From positions 62,001 through 126,000 of the forward strand of contig NC_007972.2 of assembly GCF_000196015.1 (NCBI RefSeq): a stretch of DNA of 64,000 bases, written 5' to 3'. The position numbers and the translations under genes were made by a program. This DNA is from Cupriavidus metallidurans CH34. GTDB lineage: Bacteria; Pseudomonadota; Gammaproteobacteria; Burkholderiales; Burkholderiaceae. The number at the start of each line of letters is the position of its first letter. Positions within the stretch are counted from its first letter, which is position 1. Shown here piece by piece: positions 31,787 through 39,526 of the stretch. The notes below the pieces were generated by a model. It ran no database searches, had not been told where the DNA came from, and worked only from the letters and a program-made list of their open reading frames with translations.

Positions 31787-32311
31787 CTACCGCTTCCCTG
31801 CGGCGTGCCGGGCGAGACGATTTGCCTCACGGAGGCGATTCACCACGGCCCAGCGACGTTGCTCGACCTCTTCTGGGTTCTCCAGATTGGAATAGTCCTG
31901 CACGGGACCGTCCCCGACGAAAGGCACATAGTCTTCGGGAAGCCGGCCGTCAGCTTTGGCTTTTTCCCGCTGCAGGCGCCCAAGCCCGTCGGTACTCTCT
32001 GTAATGGCGACGTAGTCCCACCGCGTCGGGACGGCATCCTCCGCGAACCAAACCTCGCCTTCGCCCTTCCCCACGATTGCAACGACGTCATAGATGCTCC
32101 CTACGGGAGAGGGGTTCGCCCGAACCTCAAACCGCAGAACGTCGGGCCGCGGATGCCAGAACACGCGGTCCAGGTAGCGCTTGAAGATGAACGCGTCCAA
32201 CCGCGCAATCTCGCCATATTGCGGCTCGCCTGGGGCAATGAACTGCGGCTCGTTCTTCGGGCGGTTGCCGAGCGATACCTCGCGGGCCATCGATGTAGTG
32301 ACTTGGGACAT
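31787..32311 (-). CDS. hypothetical protein, paralogue of 30838-31317
   Basis: From ATG 32311 (MSQVTTSMAREVSLGNRPKN) this is a 174-residue protein. It aligns with 30838-31317 over RLDAFIFKRYLDRVF, PDVLRF, GSIYDVVAIV and AVPTRWDYVAI. It adds an N-terminal 35 residues and a basic C-terminal helix. No signal peptide or known domain. The longer frame to 32662 is a shadow of the opposite-strand gene and is rejected. Confidence 0.6.
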   Translation of the reverse strand: MSQVTTSMAREVSLGNRPKNEPQFIAPGEPQYGEIARLDAFIFKRYLDRVFWHPRPDVLRFEVRANPSPVGSIYDVVAIVGKGEGEVWFAEDAVPTRWDYVAITESTDGLGRLQREKAKADGRLPEDYVPFVGDGPVQDYSNLENPEEVEQRRWAVVNRLREANRLARHAAGKR

Positions 32312-32468
32312 GGGTTTTCGGTAAAAGGCGCACGAAATTCTATCCCTTTCGCGGCCTACGCCCGCTTTTCTGCCTTGAAAATGTTTGGCGGCGAACTTCG
32401 CCCGCCGGCGGCCTTGACTTCGATGTGGCCCCGGTATCTTGGTCCTAGACCCATTTACCTTAGCCGCC

Positions 32469-32918
32469 ATGCGATTCACCCGATTCGGACGCCACTCCCC
32501 CATCAACTTCAATACCCGCCGCCAAGCCGCCTTCGCTCGCAAACAGCAGCGTGAGCGCGAGCGGTACCCGCTCTTCGCCGAGCATGTCGCCGCCGAGCAG
32601 CATTCTGCTGATGACGAGTTGGCGCGCCGGCAGCGACGTTCGGACCGGCTCGAAGCGTCCACGCGTGACCACCAGGCCCGTGTCTGGCGGCAGAAGCGCG
32701 CGGTCTACTTCTCTCTCACCCCAGAACAGCAAGCCGAAGTCCGCGCCAAGTGGCTGGCCTGGACAGGCCCCACCACCGCGTTCTATTTCGCTTACATCGT
32801 AGACAACATCAGTGGCGAGGCCGCACGACGCGACGAGGTGCTTCGCGCCCGCACGCTGGAAGTGCGGCGCCGCGTCCTCGCGAACATGCCCGAGCAAGTC
32901 GCTTTGGAGATGGCATGA
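32469..32918 (+). CDS. hypothetical helical protein upstream of the helicase gene
   Basis: From ATG 32469 (MRFTRFGRHSPINFNTRRQA) this is a 149-residue, highly charged, helical protein with a central AVYFSLTPEQQAEVRAKWLA. It overlaps the helicase gene by 4 bp (ATGA), so it is likely the first gene of the plus-strand operon that runs to the DUF5131 gene. No domain recognised. Confidence 0.65.
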   Translation: MRFTRFGRHSPINFNTRRQAAFARKQQRERERYPLFAEHVAAEQHSADDELARRQRRSDRLEASTRDHQARVWRQKRAVYFSLTPEQQAEVRAKWLAWTGPTTAFYFAYIVDNISGEAARRDEVLRARTLEVRRRVLANMPEQVALEMA

Positions 32919-34375
32919 CGCCGACCACTGAGCAGGAACAGGTTGTGGAAACCGTCCGCGGCGGTGGCCCCGTCAAGGTCAAAGCCTACGCCGGCGCTGG
33001 CAAGACATCGACGTTGCGCATGGCCGCAGAAGCCCGCGGCCGCGCGCGCGGCCTCTACCTCGCATTCAACAAGGAGATCGCCAACGAGGCGGCCCGCAAG
33101 TTTCCGCAGAACACGCGCTGCCGCACCGTGCACTCCCTTGCATATAGCGGCACACGCCCGGAGATCACCCGCAAGCTGCGCAATCCCGTCGAGCCGCCCC
33201 ACCAACTGGCGCTGCGCTATGGCTTGGGCAAGCTGCACCTGCCGACGACGATCGGCAAGGATCTGGAGCTGAGCCCGAGCAAGGTCGCACGCATGGTGAT
33301 GGACGGAGCAGCCCGCTTTTGCCGGTCGGCCCAGGCCGAGCCGCTGGCATGGCACATCCCGGTCGACGCGATCGTGAAGGACGATGAAGCCGAGCACCTG
33401 CGCGAAGCCCTCCTGCCTTCGGTGAAACGTCTCTGGTCGGAATATCTCGATCCGGCCGCGCCTTCGGCAATCGGTCACGATACGTACGTAAAACTCTGGC
33501 AACTCAGCAGGCCCCGCATCGGCGCCGACTTCATCCTGTTCGATGAAGCGCAGGACGCCGACGGCTTGATGCTCTCTGTGCTGCGGGCCCAGCAATGCCA
33601 GGTGATTTACGTCGGTGATCCCTACCAGCAGATCTACGAATGGCGCGGCGCGGTCAACGCCATGGACCATATCCGCGCGCCGGAATGCGCCCTCACCGAG
33701 TCGTTCCGATTCGGGCCTGCGATCGCACAGTTGGCCAGTCGTGTCCTCGCGCTGATGGACGAAGACACGCCCGTGCGCGGCCAGAACGGAGTCGCTTCCC
33801 GCATCCTGCACGAGTCCGCCCTCGGACAAGAACGATTCGACGCGGTTCTGTGCCGAAAGAACGCTACGGTCCTGACTCACCTGGCCCAAGGCATCGGCCG
33901 CGGCGATCGCGTCGCGGTGCGCGCCAACGTCGACGAACTGCGGGCCTTTGCGGACGGGGCGGAGCAGCTCATGCGCGGCCAGCGAATCGGGTATCCGGCC
34001 ACTCTCGCCCTCTTCGAAACGTGGGAAGAGGTGCAGGAATATGCAGAGTCTTTCGCTGGCCGGGATCTTAAGCCGCTGGTCACGCTGATCGACAACGAGG
34101 GAGTGGATTACCTGCGGCTGATCCTCACCCGCGTATCGCCCGAGGACGAAGCCGACTACATCGTTTCAACCGTACACCGGGCCAAAGGCCTCGAATGGGA
34201 CCGCGTGCAGCTGGCAGGGGATTTCAAATTCAAGAACGGCGACGACGGCAAGCTGACCATGGCGCCGGAAGAAATGCGGCTGCTCTACGTCGCCATGACC
34301 CGCGCCAAGCACGTACTGGATGTAAGCGAGATCCGCCGCGACCTGTACACGATGTTCCGTGAAGCCGGCGTCTAG
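32915..34375 (+). CDS. UvrD/Rep-type superfamily 1 helicase
   Basis: This 486-residue protein has the SF1A motifs in order: Q-motif region TTEQEQVV, Walker A AYAGAGKTS (about 25), a TVHSLA segment, Walker B LFDEAQDAD, motif III GDPYQQIYEWRGA, motif IV-like SFRFG, a late VSTVHRAKGLEWDRV and MRLLYVAMTRAKHVL. The layout resembles Fbh1/UvrD helicases that clear recombinase filaments or unwind DNA. Start ATG 32915 overlaps the previous stop. DUF1173 follows after 11 bp. Confidence 0.9.
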   Translation: MTPTTEQEQVVETVRGGGPVKVKAYAGAGKTSTLRMAAEARGRARGLYLAFNKEIANEAARKFPQNTRCRTVHSLAYSGTRPEITRKLRNPVEPPHQLALRYGLGKLHLPTTIGKDLELSPSKVARMVMDGAARFCRSAQAEPLAWHIPVDAIVKDDEAEHLREALLPSVKRLWSEYLDPAAPSAIGHDTYVKLWQLSRPRIGADFILFDEAQDADGLMLSVLRAQQCQVIYVGDPYQQIYEWRGAVNAMDHIRAPECALTESFRFGPAIAQLASRVLALMDEDTPVRGQNGVASRILHESALGQERFDAVLCRKNATVLTHLAQGIGRGDRVAVRANVDELRAFADGAEQLMRGQRIGYPATLALFETWEEVQEYAESFAGRDLKPLVTLIDNEGVDYLRLILTRVSPEDEADYIVSTVHRAKGLEWDRVQLAGDFKFKNGDDGKLTMAPEEMRLLYVAMTRAKHVLDVSEIRRDLYTMFREAGV

Positions 34376-34386
34376 AGAGGAAACAT

Positions 34387-35613
34387 ATGATCACCGTGCG
34401 GATTGGCGGGAACGAGTTCCCCCTGGACGATGTACTGGACGACCCCGGCCGCTACGCGCGCCACCTCGAGCGCGCCAAGAAAATCCAAGGCTTTGCTGAA
34501 TGCGGGTGCGGCACGCAACGGCCCAGGCCGAAGCTCGTGATCCGCCGCCACCGGGACATTTTTCTGCTTGCCCGATGGCCAGAACAGGCGCACCAACACG
34601 CGGCGGCCTGCCCGTTCAACCGGCCGACGCTGGCCAAGTCGGGGCCAACCGATAACCTCGATGCCTTCCGGCTCAAGGACGGCCATCATGACATCAGGCT
34701 CGGGGTAGCGCTGAGCGTCAGCACGCGTACGCCAGCGGCGACCGTCCAGCGGTCTGCGCAGGGCCAAAGCAGCAAGCCCCAGCGGCGCTCCGCCGGGCTG
34801 CTGGCGTTCCTAGAGTATGCCTGGGAGCAGGCCGGGCTGAACGTGTGGCCCGGAACCGGCTATCGCGGTTGGATTGCTTGCTGGTCACAACTGACCGCCG
34901 AACTTGCGGGATGCCGGATCAACGGCACGTCTGCCGACGGTTTGCTCCACATCGTTCAGCGATGGGATCCCAGTCGCAAAGCGGAAATCCTTGCCGAGTT
35001 CGACGCTTGGCAGGCCCGGCTCACCCCCATGGCCGCCGGCAACCCGCGTGGCATCGTCATCGGCCAGCTTGAATCCCACGAACCCTCACAGTACGGCGGC
35101 AAACTCGTATTGCGACAGAGCCGGCAACGCTATTTCCTCAATGCGGACCTTTATGCGTGCCTGCAGAGTTCGTTTGGCAGCGCCTTGTCCGCCGTGGGCA
35201 GAGACGACCAGCGCTGCGTTGCAATCCTACTGGTAGAGATGTCCAAGGGCGGCTATCTGCGGGTGGTCGACATCGCGGCGATGCTGACCAACAGCCATTT
35301 CGTGCCGTGTGACTCGTCGCATGAAATCGCCATGGCCGATCACCTGATCGCCGAGCGTCGGGCGTTTCGCAAGCCGCTGCGCCATATCGGCCGGGCTGCC
35401 GCTCACCCGGACTTCATCTTGACCGATGTAGCTCCGGAGGTGGTCATCGAGGTCCTCGGCATGTCCGGCAATGCAGACTATGACGCCCGAATTGCCGAGA
35501 AGCGAGCACACTACCTTGCCTCCGGCATCCCGTTGCTCGAGTGGGACGTCAAGGCCGGTCCGGCCGCCAGCGTCCGTCTGCCAACCGCGAACCGAAGCAA
35601 TGACGGCGCCTGA
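34387..35613 (+). CDS. DUF1173 family protein
   Basis: This 408-residue protein begins MITVRIGGNEFPLDDVLDDP. Early cysteines (ECGCGTQRPR and, later, AACPF) suggest a zinc site. Blocks such as LLAFLEYAWEQAGLNVWPGT, RYFLNADLYACLQ and DVAPEVVIEVLGMSGNADYD match my memory of DUF1173, common on plasmids and ICEs. The last block (EVVIEV..., then EWDVKAG) recalls a PD-(D/E)XK-like core. It overlaps the next gene by 14 bp. Confidence 0.8.
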   Translation: MITVRIGGNEFPLDDVLDDPGRYARHLERAKKIQGFAECGCGTQRPRPKLVIRRHRDIFLLARWPEQAHQHAAACPFNRPTLAKSGPTDNLDAFRLKDGHHDIRLGVALSVSTRTPAATVQRSAQGQSSKPQRRSAGLLAFLEYAWEQAGLNVWPGTGYRGWIACWSQLTAELAGCRINGTSADGLLHIVQRWDPSRKAEILAEFDAWQARLTPMAAGNPRGIVIGQLESHEPSQYGGKLVLRQSRQRYFLNADLYACLQSSFGSALSAVGRDDQRCVAILLVEMSKGGYLRVVDIAAMLTNSHFVPCDSSHEIAMADHLIAERRAFRKPLRHIGRAAAHPDFILTDVAPEVVIEVLGMSGNADYDARIAEKRAHYLASGIPLLEWDVKAGPAASVRLPTANRSNDGA

Positions 35614-35968
35614 TATCGCATCGGCAGCGCTGGTTGACCGTGAATACGCACGTGCGTTGGATCTGGTCCAGCGCTTTCGCGCTGCGTCCGTAGCGCTGCT
35701 GCAGCGGCATTTGCAGATTGGCCCCGATGTTGCCGAATCGTTGCTGCTGCGCATGTCGCGGGAGACAACGCTCGTGCGCAGGATGCCAGATGGGCTCTAC
35801 CTGTTCGTCGGCGAAATCATCGGCAACGAACTGCAGGCTTTCCACGGTTTCGCCCGCGAGGTCCTAACGGCAATCACCGTAGGTCGCATCGACGCCGAGC
35901 AACTCCGCGCTGCTGCCGACCGTTACGGCATTACGCCGCAAGTCTTGACTTCGTTGCCGCCTCGATAG
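35600..35968 (+). CDS. FtsK gamma-domain DNA-binding protein
   Basis: This 122-residue protein has an N-terminal winged-helix of the FtsK gamma type: YARALDLVQRFRAASVALLQ then HLQIGPDVAESLLLRMSRE. In FtsK this domain reads KOPS sequences. No FtsK motor domain is present, so this is a stand-alone DNA-binding protein, perhaps a regulator or recombination accessory. The C-terminal part is helical. It overlaps the DUF1173 gene, supporting cotranscription. Confidence 0.8.
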   Translation: MTAPDIASAALVDREYARALDLVQRFRAASVALLQRHLQIGPDVAESLLLRMSRETTLVRRMPDGLYLFVGEIIGNELQAFHGFAREVLTAITVGRIDAEQLRAAADRYGITPQVLTSLPPR

Positions 35969-36031
35969 GCTGATGAGGTAACCCGGCGCGTTGCACCCAA
36001 CACCCCACGCCTCCATACGCAGCCCGACCAT

Positions 36032-36349
36032 ATGGAAAAACATACCGTACGAGAAAACATACCCTCTGGAGCCGAGTCGCCGTCGCTTGTCAGTATCGGC
36101 CGCCGGCCCATCGCCGCACGAGCCAAAGGCGGCTACCTAGTGCATTTGGTGGACCTCGCCACAGGCCTTGCGCTATGCGGACACAAGCCGCGCCATACGG
36201 CCAAGCGCATGAAGCGCCGGAGTGGCTGGCTACCGTATGGCGCCGTGCCCCCTACCTGCATCAAATGCGAGGCAGCGCAACCGCCTGCGACCGAGGCGCC
36301 CGAGCGCGACCCCCTGACGATCGACATGTTTGAGGACGCACAGTCATGA
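36032..36349 (+). CDS. hypothetical protein
   Basis: This 105-residue protein begins MEKHTVRENIPSGAESPSLV. It contains a possible Cys/His site (ALCGHKPRHTAKRMKR and PPTCIKCE) and ends with an acidic tail (PLTIDMFEDAQS). Its stop overlaps the ATG of the DUF5131 gene (ATGA), so the two were translated together before the insertion. Unrecognised. Confidence 0.6.
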   Translation: MEKHTVRENIPSGAESPSLVSIGRRPIAARAKGGYLVHLVDLATGLALCGHKPRHTAKRMKRRSGWLPYGAVPPTCIKCEAAQPPATEAPERDPLTIDMFEDAQS

Positions 36350-36396
36350 GCGAAAACACGAAGATCGAGTGGACCGACCACACCTGGAACCCGTGA
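36346..36396 (+). pseudogene. DUF5131 (phage Gp37/Gp68-like) gene, 5' fragment cut by the insertion
   Basis: ATG 36346 reads MSENTKIEWTDHTWNP and then a stop contributed by the inserted element. Intact family members continue directly into WEGCxKVGPGCxHCYAE, and exactly that sequence resumes at 59150. The element therefore lies between Pro16 and Trp17 of the original protein. Confidence 0.9.
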
Positions 36397-36430
36397 TATG
36401 TAACCATCTGTCTGCTGCGTATTGCATGGG
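36396..36430 (+). repeat. left-end imperfect inverted repeat of the element
   Basis: ATGTAACCATCTGTCTGCTG followed by CGTATTG here pairs with the reverse complement of the right end (ATGAAACCTTGTTGTTGCG then CATTG). Matches are interrupted by small gaps. The repeat begins about 5 bp from the left junction and about 12 bp from the right one. Confidence 0.6.
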
Positions 36431-36494
36431 GCCTCGATATAATGCGACAGGTGTGTCGGGGGATAGTTTTCTCTTTCAATCGTAGGTCGGAGCC

Positions 36495-36600
36495 TGTGGA
36501 GCTTGTGGGCTAGGCTGGAGACTGTGGGCGGGTTGTGGGCAACCTGAAGGTTGTCCACGAGCCGTCCATAGGAAGGAGCTCGTCCTCCGAAGGAGGAAGT
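36495..36600 (+). repeat. TGTGG-type short repeats and hairpins near the left end
   Basis: TGTGGA/G recurs at 36495, 36504, 36523 and 36534. An inverted pair GTTGTGGGCAACC...GGTTGTCCAC and a CCTCCGAAGGAGG hairpin follow. Such sub-terminal repeats could be recombinase arm sites. The stretch 36397-36655 holds no convincing gene. Confidence 0.45.
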
Positions 36601-36655
36601 CCACAAATCCTCAGACTGATGGACCGCAGCAGTTTTTTTGGCACTTAGGGATCTT

Positions 36656-36751
36656 ATGGGACACCAAGTAAAACGGGTGCCACTGGACTTCGATTGGCAG
36701 ATCAACAAGGCGTGGTCCGAATATCCTCCGCGCGAGACGGTCGCTGCATGA
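36656..36751 (+). CDS. 31-codon leader ORF overlapping the first recombinase
   Basis: Reads MGHQVKRVPLDFDWQINKAW then 11 more residues to a TGA that overlaps the recombinase ATG (ATGA). The first 20 residues look like the start of a larger phage/plasmid protein family (MGxxVKRVPLDFDWPLNKxW, from memory), cut short. It may be a captured gene start now used for translational coupling. Confidence 0.5.
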   Translation: MGHQVKRVPLDFDWQINKAWSEYPPRETVAA

Positions 36752-37893
36752 AACTGTTCTTCACCGATGGCCAGTTTGCTGTCGCTGGCTATTCTCGCCC
36801 AGACGTGCCTTTTCTCTGCGATGCGGAGATGGAGCTAGTCGACGCACCGAATCGCTACCTGCGCTACATTGCGACCGTCAAAGGGCGGACTCGCGCTGCG
36901 AATACCTGGCGCACATACGGCGCCGCGCTCTACGAGTTTTTTGCGTTTCTTGAGGCGAACGGCCTCGCATGGGATCGCGTCGATCAAAGCCAGATCGCGG
37001 CCTGGCGTGACACCATGCTTGAGCGCGGTTGCGCCAGAAGCACCGTCAATCAGCGGCTTCGTACCGTTGACGCCTTCTACAACTGGGCAAAGTCGAATGG
37101 AATGACGCACTCGATTCCTTTCGATCGGACCGATGTTTGGGTCGCGAAGCCTCGTGGGTTCCTCGCGCACGTCGATGCGTCAGGCGACCGATTCGAGGCC
37201 AATTCCCTTACGGTGCAAACGCACAAGGTTACCCCCCAGTTTCTCCATCTGGACCGCGCGATTCGCTTTCTCGACGCGCTGACGCCCTACCGCATGCGCT
37301 TGATGGGGTATCTCGCCCTGCTCACTGGCATGCGGCGCGAAGAGGTGGTCAGCATGGATTGCCGCGTGCTGCCCAACCCAGCCGGACGAGATTCGAACAA
37401 GCAGATCCCCATGCACCTTGATCCGTCCATTACCCCAACGAAGGGGGAAAAGGACCGGACCGTGATGTTGCCGTACGATCTCGCCGTCGCGTTGTATCAG
37501 TACTTCACATTTGAGCGCTCGCGCTTGCTCGCCAAGCACAGGGCCAAGTTCGGCATCGAAACGACATTGCTGTTTCTTTCGCAAACGGGAGACCCGTTGT
37601 CAGTAAACGGACTGAACAACGCGTTCAGGCGTGTCAGCCAGAAGACGGGGATCTGGTGCACACCTCACATGCTGCGGCACACCTTCGGCACCTATGAACT
37701 GATGCGGATGAGCCGACAGAAAACCCAGACCCAGGCATTGCTGTGGGTACGCGACAGAATGGGGCACAACTCGATCACAACGACTGAAATCTACGTCCAC
37801 GCGGCCGACCTGGTCGAGCATGACGACGTGGATGGCTACCACTTAGATATTTGCCGCGCGCTCGCACATGGCAATCCGACGTCAAAAACTTGA
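36748..37893 (+). CDS. tyrosine recombinase 1 (TnpA-like)
   Basis: This 381-residue protein begins MKLFFTDGQFAVAGYSRPDV. It has a SAM-like N-terminal core-binding domain (TWRTYGAALYEFFAFLEANG) and a complete catalytic set: Arg in TGMRREEVV, HMLRHTF, GHNSITTTEIY (nucleophile Tyr). It is the first of three overlapping recombinase genes; overlap with the next is 26 bp. Start ATG 36748 overlaps the 31-codon ORF. It should cut and join DNA at the element ends with its two partners. Confidence 0.9.
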   Translation: MKLFFTDGQFAVAGYSRPDVPFLCDAEMELVDAPNRYLRYIATVKGRTRAANTWRTYGAALYEFFAFLEANGLAWDRVDQSQIAAWRDTMLERGCARSTVNQRLRTVDAFYNWAKSNGMTHSIPFDRTDVWVAKPRGFLAHVDASGDRFEANSLTVQTHKVTPQFLHLDRAIRFLDALTPYRMRLMGYLALLTGMRREEVVSMDCRVLPNPAGRDSNKQIPMHLDPSITPTKGEKDRTVMLPYDLAVALYQYFTFERSRLLAKHRAKFGIETTLLFLSQTGDPLSVNGLNNAFRRVSQKTGIWCTPHMLRHTFGTYELMRMSRQKTQTQALLWVRDRMGHNSITTTEIYVHAADLVEHDDVDGYHLDICRALAHGNPTSKT

Positions 37894-39526
37894 TCGCAAA
37901 GCCAGCGCCCAGATTCAAGGCGGCCGGGTCATTGACCTGGCGCCCGGCTGGTCTTTCTCGCTCGTTTGCCCTCACCAGGGCGAGCAGCGGTTCGATTTTA
38001 AAGAGTATCGTGCGCGCGGCCGCGAGAATCTTGCAGCGCATATGCGCGACGCCGCCTGGAGTCTACGCAATGAGCTAGGCGCCTACACCCTGACTTCCTA
38101 TGTTAGCTTTCTGCGCCGCTTCTGGCTGTTTCTTGACGACCTGTCCGCAAAGGGCGAGGATATTGTTGCTCTCAACCAGATTACGCGGTCGTTGATTGAA
38201 CGGTATCTGGCGTGGATGGAACGCCAGATCATCGTCGCCACCCAAAACCGTGGGCAGATTTGGTCGATAGGGACTCGGCGCACTGCCTACAAGGCCCTCA
38301 AGGCATTCCTCGTAGCAAGGCAAAAGCGGGTTCCCGACGAGGTAAGCGATCAGCTGACTTTTCCGCGCAACCCATTTCCCAACGCAAACAGTCACTCCTC
38401 CAAGCGCCAGCCCTATTCGGACAGAGAGCAGAAGCGACTTCTTGCGGCGCTGAATCAAGATTTGCGCACCATCCACGAGGGCGTCGGAGCACCCCTCTCG
38501 GAATTGCAGGTGCTCGTCGTTCACCTGCTATTGTTTGCTCTTGCAACGGGCATTAATCAGCAGCCGTTGCTGGATCTCAAGCGGGATAGTTTTCGACCCC
38601 ATCCCCTCCCAGACAGAGAATTGCTGGTCACGCTCAAACGTCGAGGCTATTCCGTCCAGAACACGTCCGTCCGCGCGGCCGAGGCACCAGTTGCTACCGC
38701 AAATATGCAATCGGTCCCGTCCACGATCGGCGAACACTTCCGGTTTCTGTGCCAGTTCACTGAATCTGTCGCCGATGACGCTGCACCGCGTGACCGCGAG
38801 TATGTGTTCCTGCGTCGCGGACTTCTCAACGAGCGCAAAGGCGTTGTATCTCGACTGTCCGCGAGAGATGCCAAGAATGCCGTCGCGATCTTCATGCGCC
38901 GGCACAAATTGGAGGATGATCGCGGCCAGCCTCTGCAGGTCAGAGTCGCGCGCTTACGCCCGACGTTTGCTACGGAGTTATACCGCCGCACCCGTGACTT
39001 GCGCCGCGTGCAACGGGCACTCGGGCACGCGAGCGTCTCCACCACTGCCCGTCACTACGTCGACTCACCCATCGAGGCTGAGCGTGATCATGCCTTTGTC
39101 CTCGATGGGATGGTCAGCAGCTTCACTAAGCAAGACGTTTCTGGCAAAGTCCTTATCGCTGCCGACGGGTTAATCCCCGCGGCGAACATAAAAGACCTCC
39201 TCTCGGGTGGATACAACACCGGCGTCGCGCGGTGTCGAAATCCATTTCGGGATGACGCGTCCGTTTGCAAGAAGTTCTTTACCTGCTTCGGCTGTCCAAA
39301 TATGGTGGTCTTCGAAGATGACCTGTGGCGGCTCTTCAGCTTCTACTACCGCTTGATCTCCGAACGGCCGAAGATCAATGCCGCGCACTGGCTGAAGACC
39401 TACGCTCCGATTATCCGGCGCATTGATACCGATATCGCACCGCAGTTTCCGAAGGACAAAGTCACTGAGGCGCGAGCGCGTGCCCAACAAAATCCCCATC
39501 CGACCTGGCGTGGTATCGCCCTATGA
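37868..39526 (+). CDS. tyrosine recombinase 2 (TnpB-like, degenerate active site)
   Basis: This 552-residue protein has an N-terminal core-binding region (LTSYVSFLRRFWLFLDDL) and a recognisable catalytic fold. The first active-site Arg is replaced (TGINQQPLL where TGxRxxE is expected) and the His of HxxR is Ala (ARLRPTF). The final GHASVSTTARHYVD keeps His and Tyr. A cysteine-rich region near the end (CRNPFRDDASVCKKFFTCFG) may bind zinc. It is probably a structural partner of recombinases 1 and 3. It overlaps the next gene by 4 bp. Confidence 0.85.
   Translation: MAIRRQKLDRKASAQIQGGRVIDLAPGWSFSLVCPHQGEQRFDFKEYRARGRENLAAHMRDAAWSLRNELGAYTLTSYVSFLRRFWLFLDDLSAKGEDIVALNQITRSLIERYLAWMERQIIVATQNRGQIWSIGTRRTAYKALKAFLVARQKRVPDEVSDQLTFPRNPFPNANSHSSKRQPYSDREQKRLLAALNQDLRTIHEGVGAPLSELQVLVVHLLLFALATGINQQPLLDLKRDSFRPHPLPDRELLVTLKRRGYSVQNTSVRAAEAPVATANMQSVPSTIGEHFRFLCQFTESVADDAAPRDREYVFLRRGLLNERKGVVSRLSARDAKNAVAIFMRRHKLEDDRGQPLQVRVARLRPTFATELYRRTRDLRRVQRALGHASVSTTARHYVDSPIEAERDHAFVLDGMVSSFTKQDVSGKVLIAADGLIPAANIKDLLSGGYNTGVARCRNPFRDDASVCKKFFTCFGCPNMVVFEDDLWRLFSFYYRLISERPKINAAHWLKTYAPIIRRIDTDIAPQFPKDKVTEARARAQQNPHPTWRGIAL

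Noticed and set aside
36495..36540. TGTGG repeats considered as replication iterons
   Set aside because: Too few, irregularly spaced and not next to a replication initiator gene; recombinase sites are more plausible.
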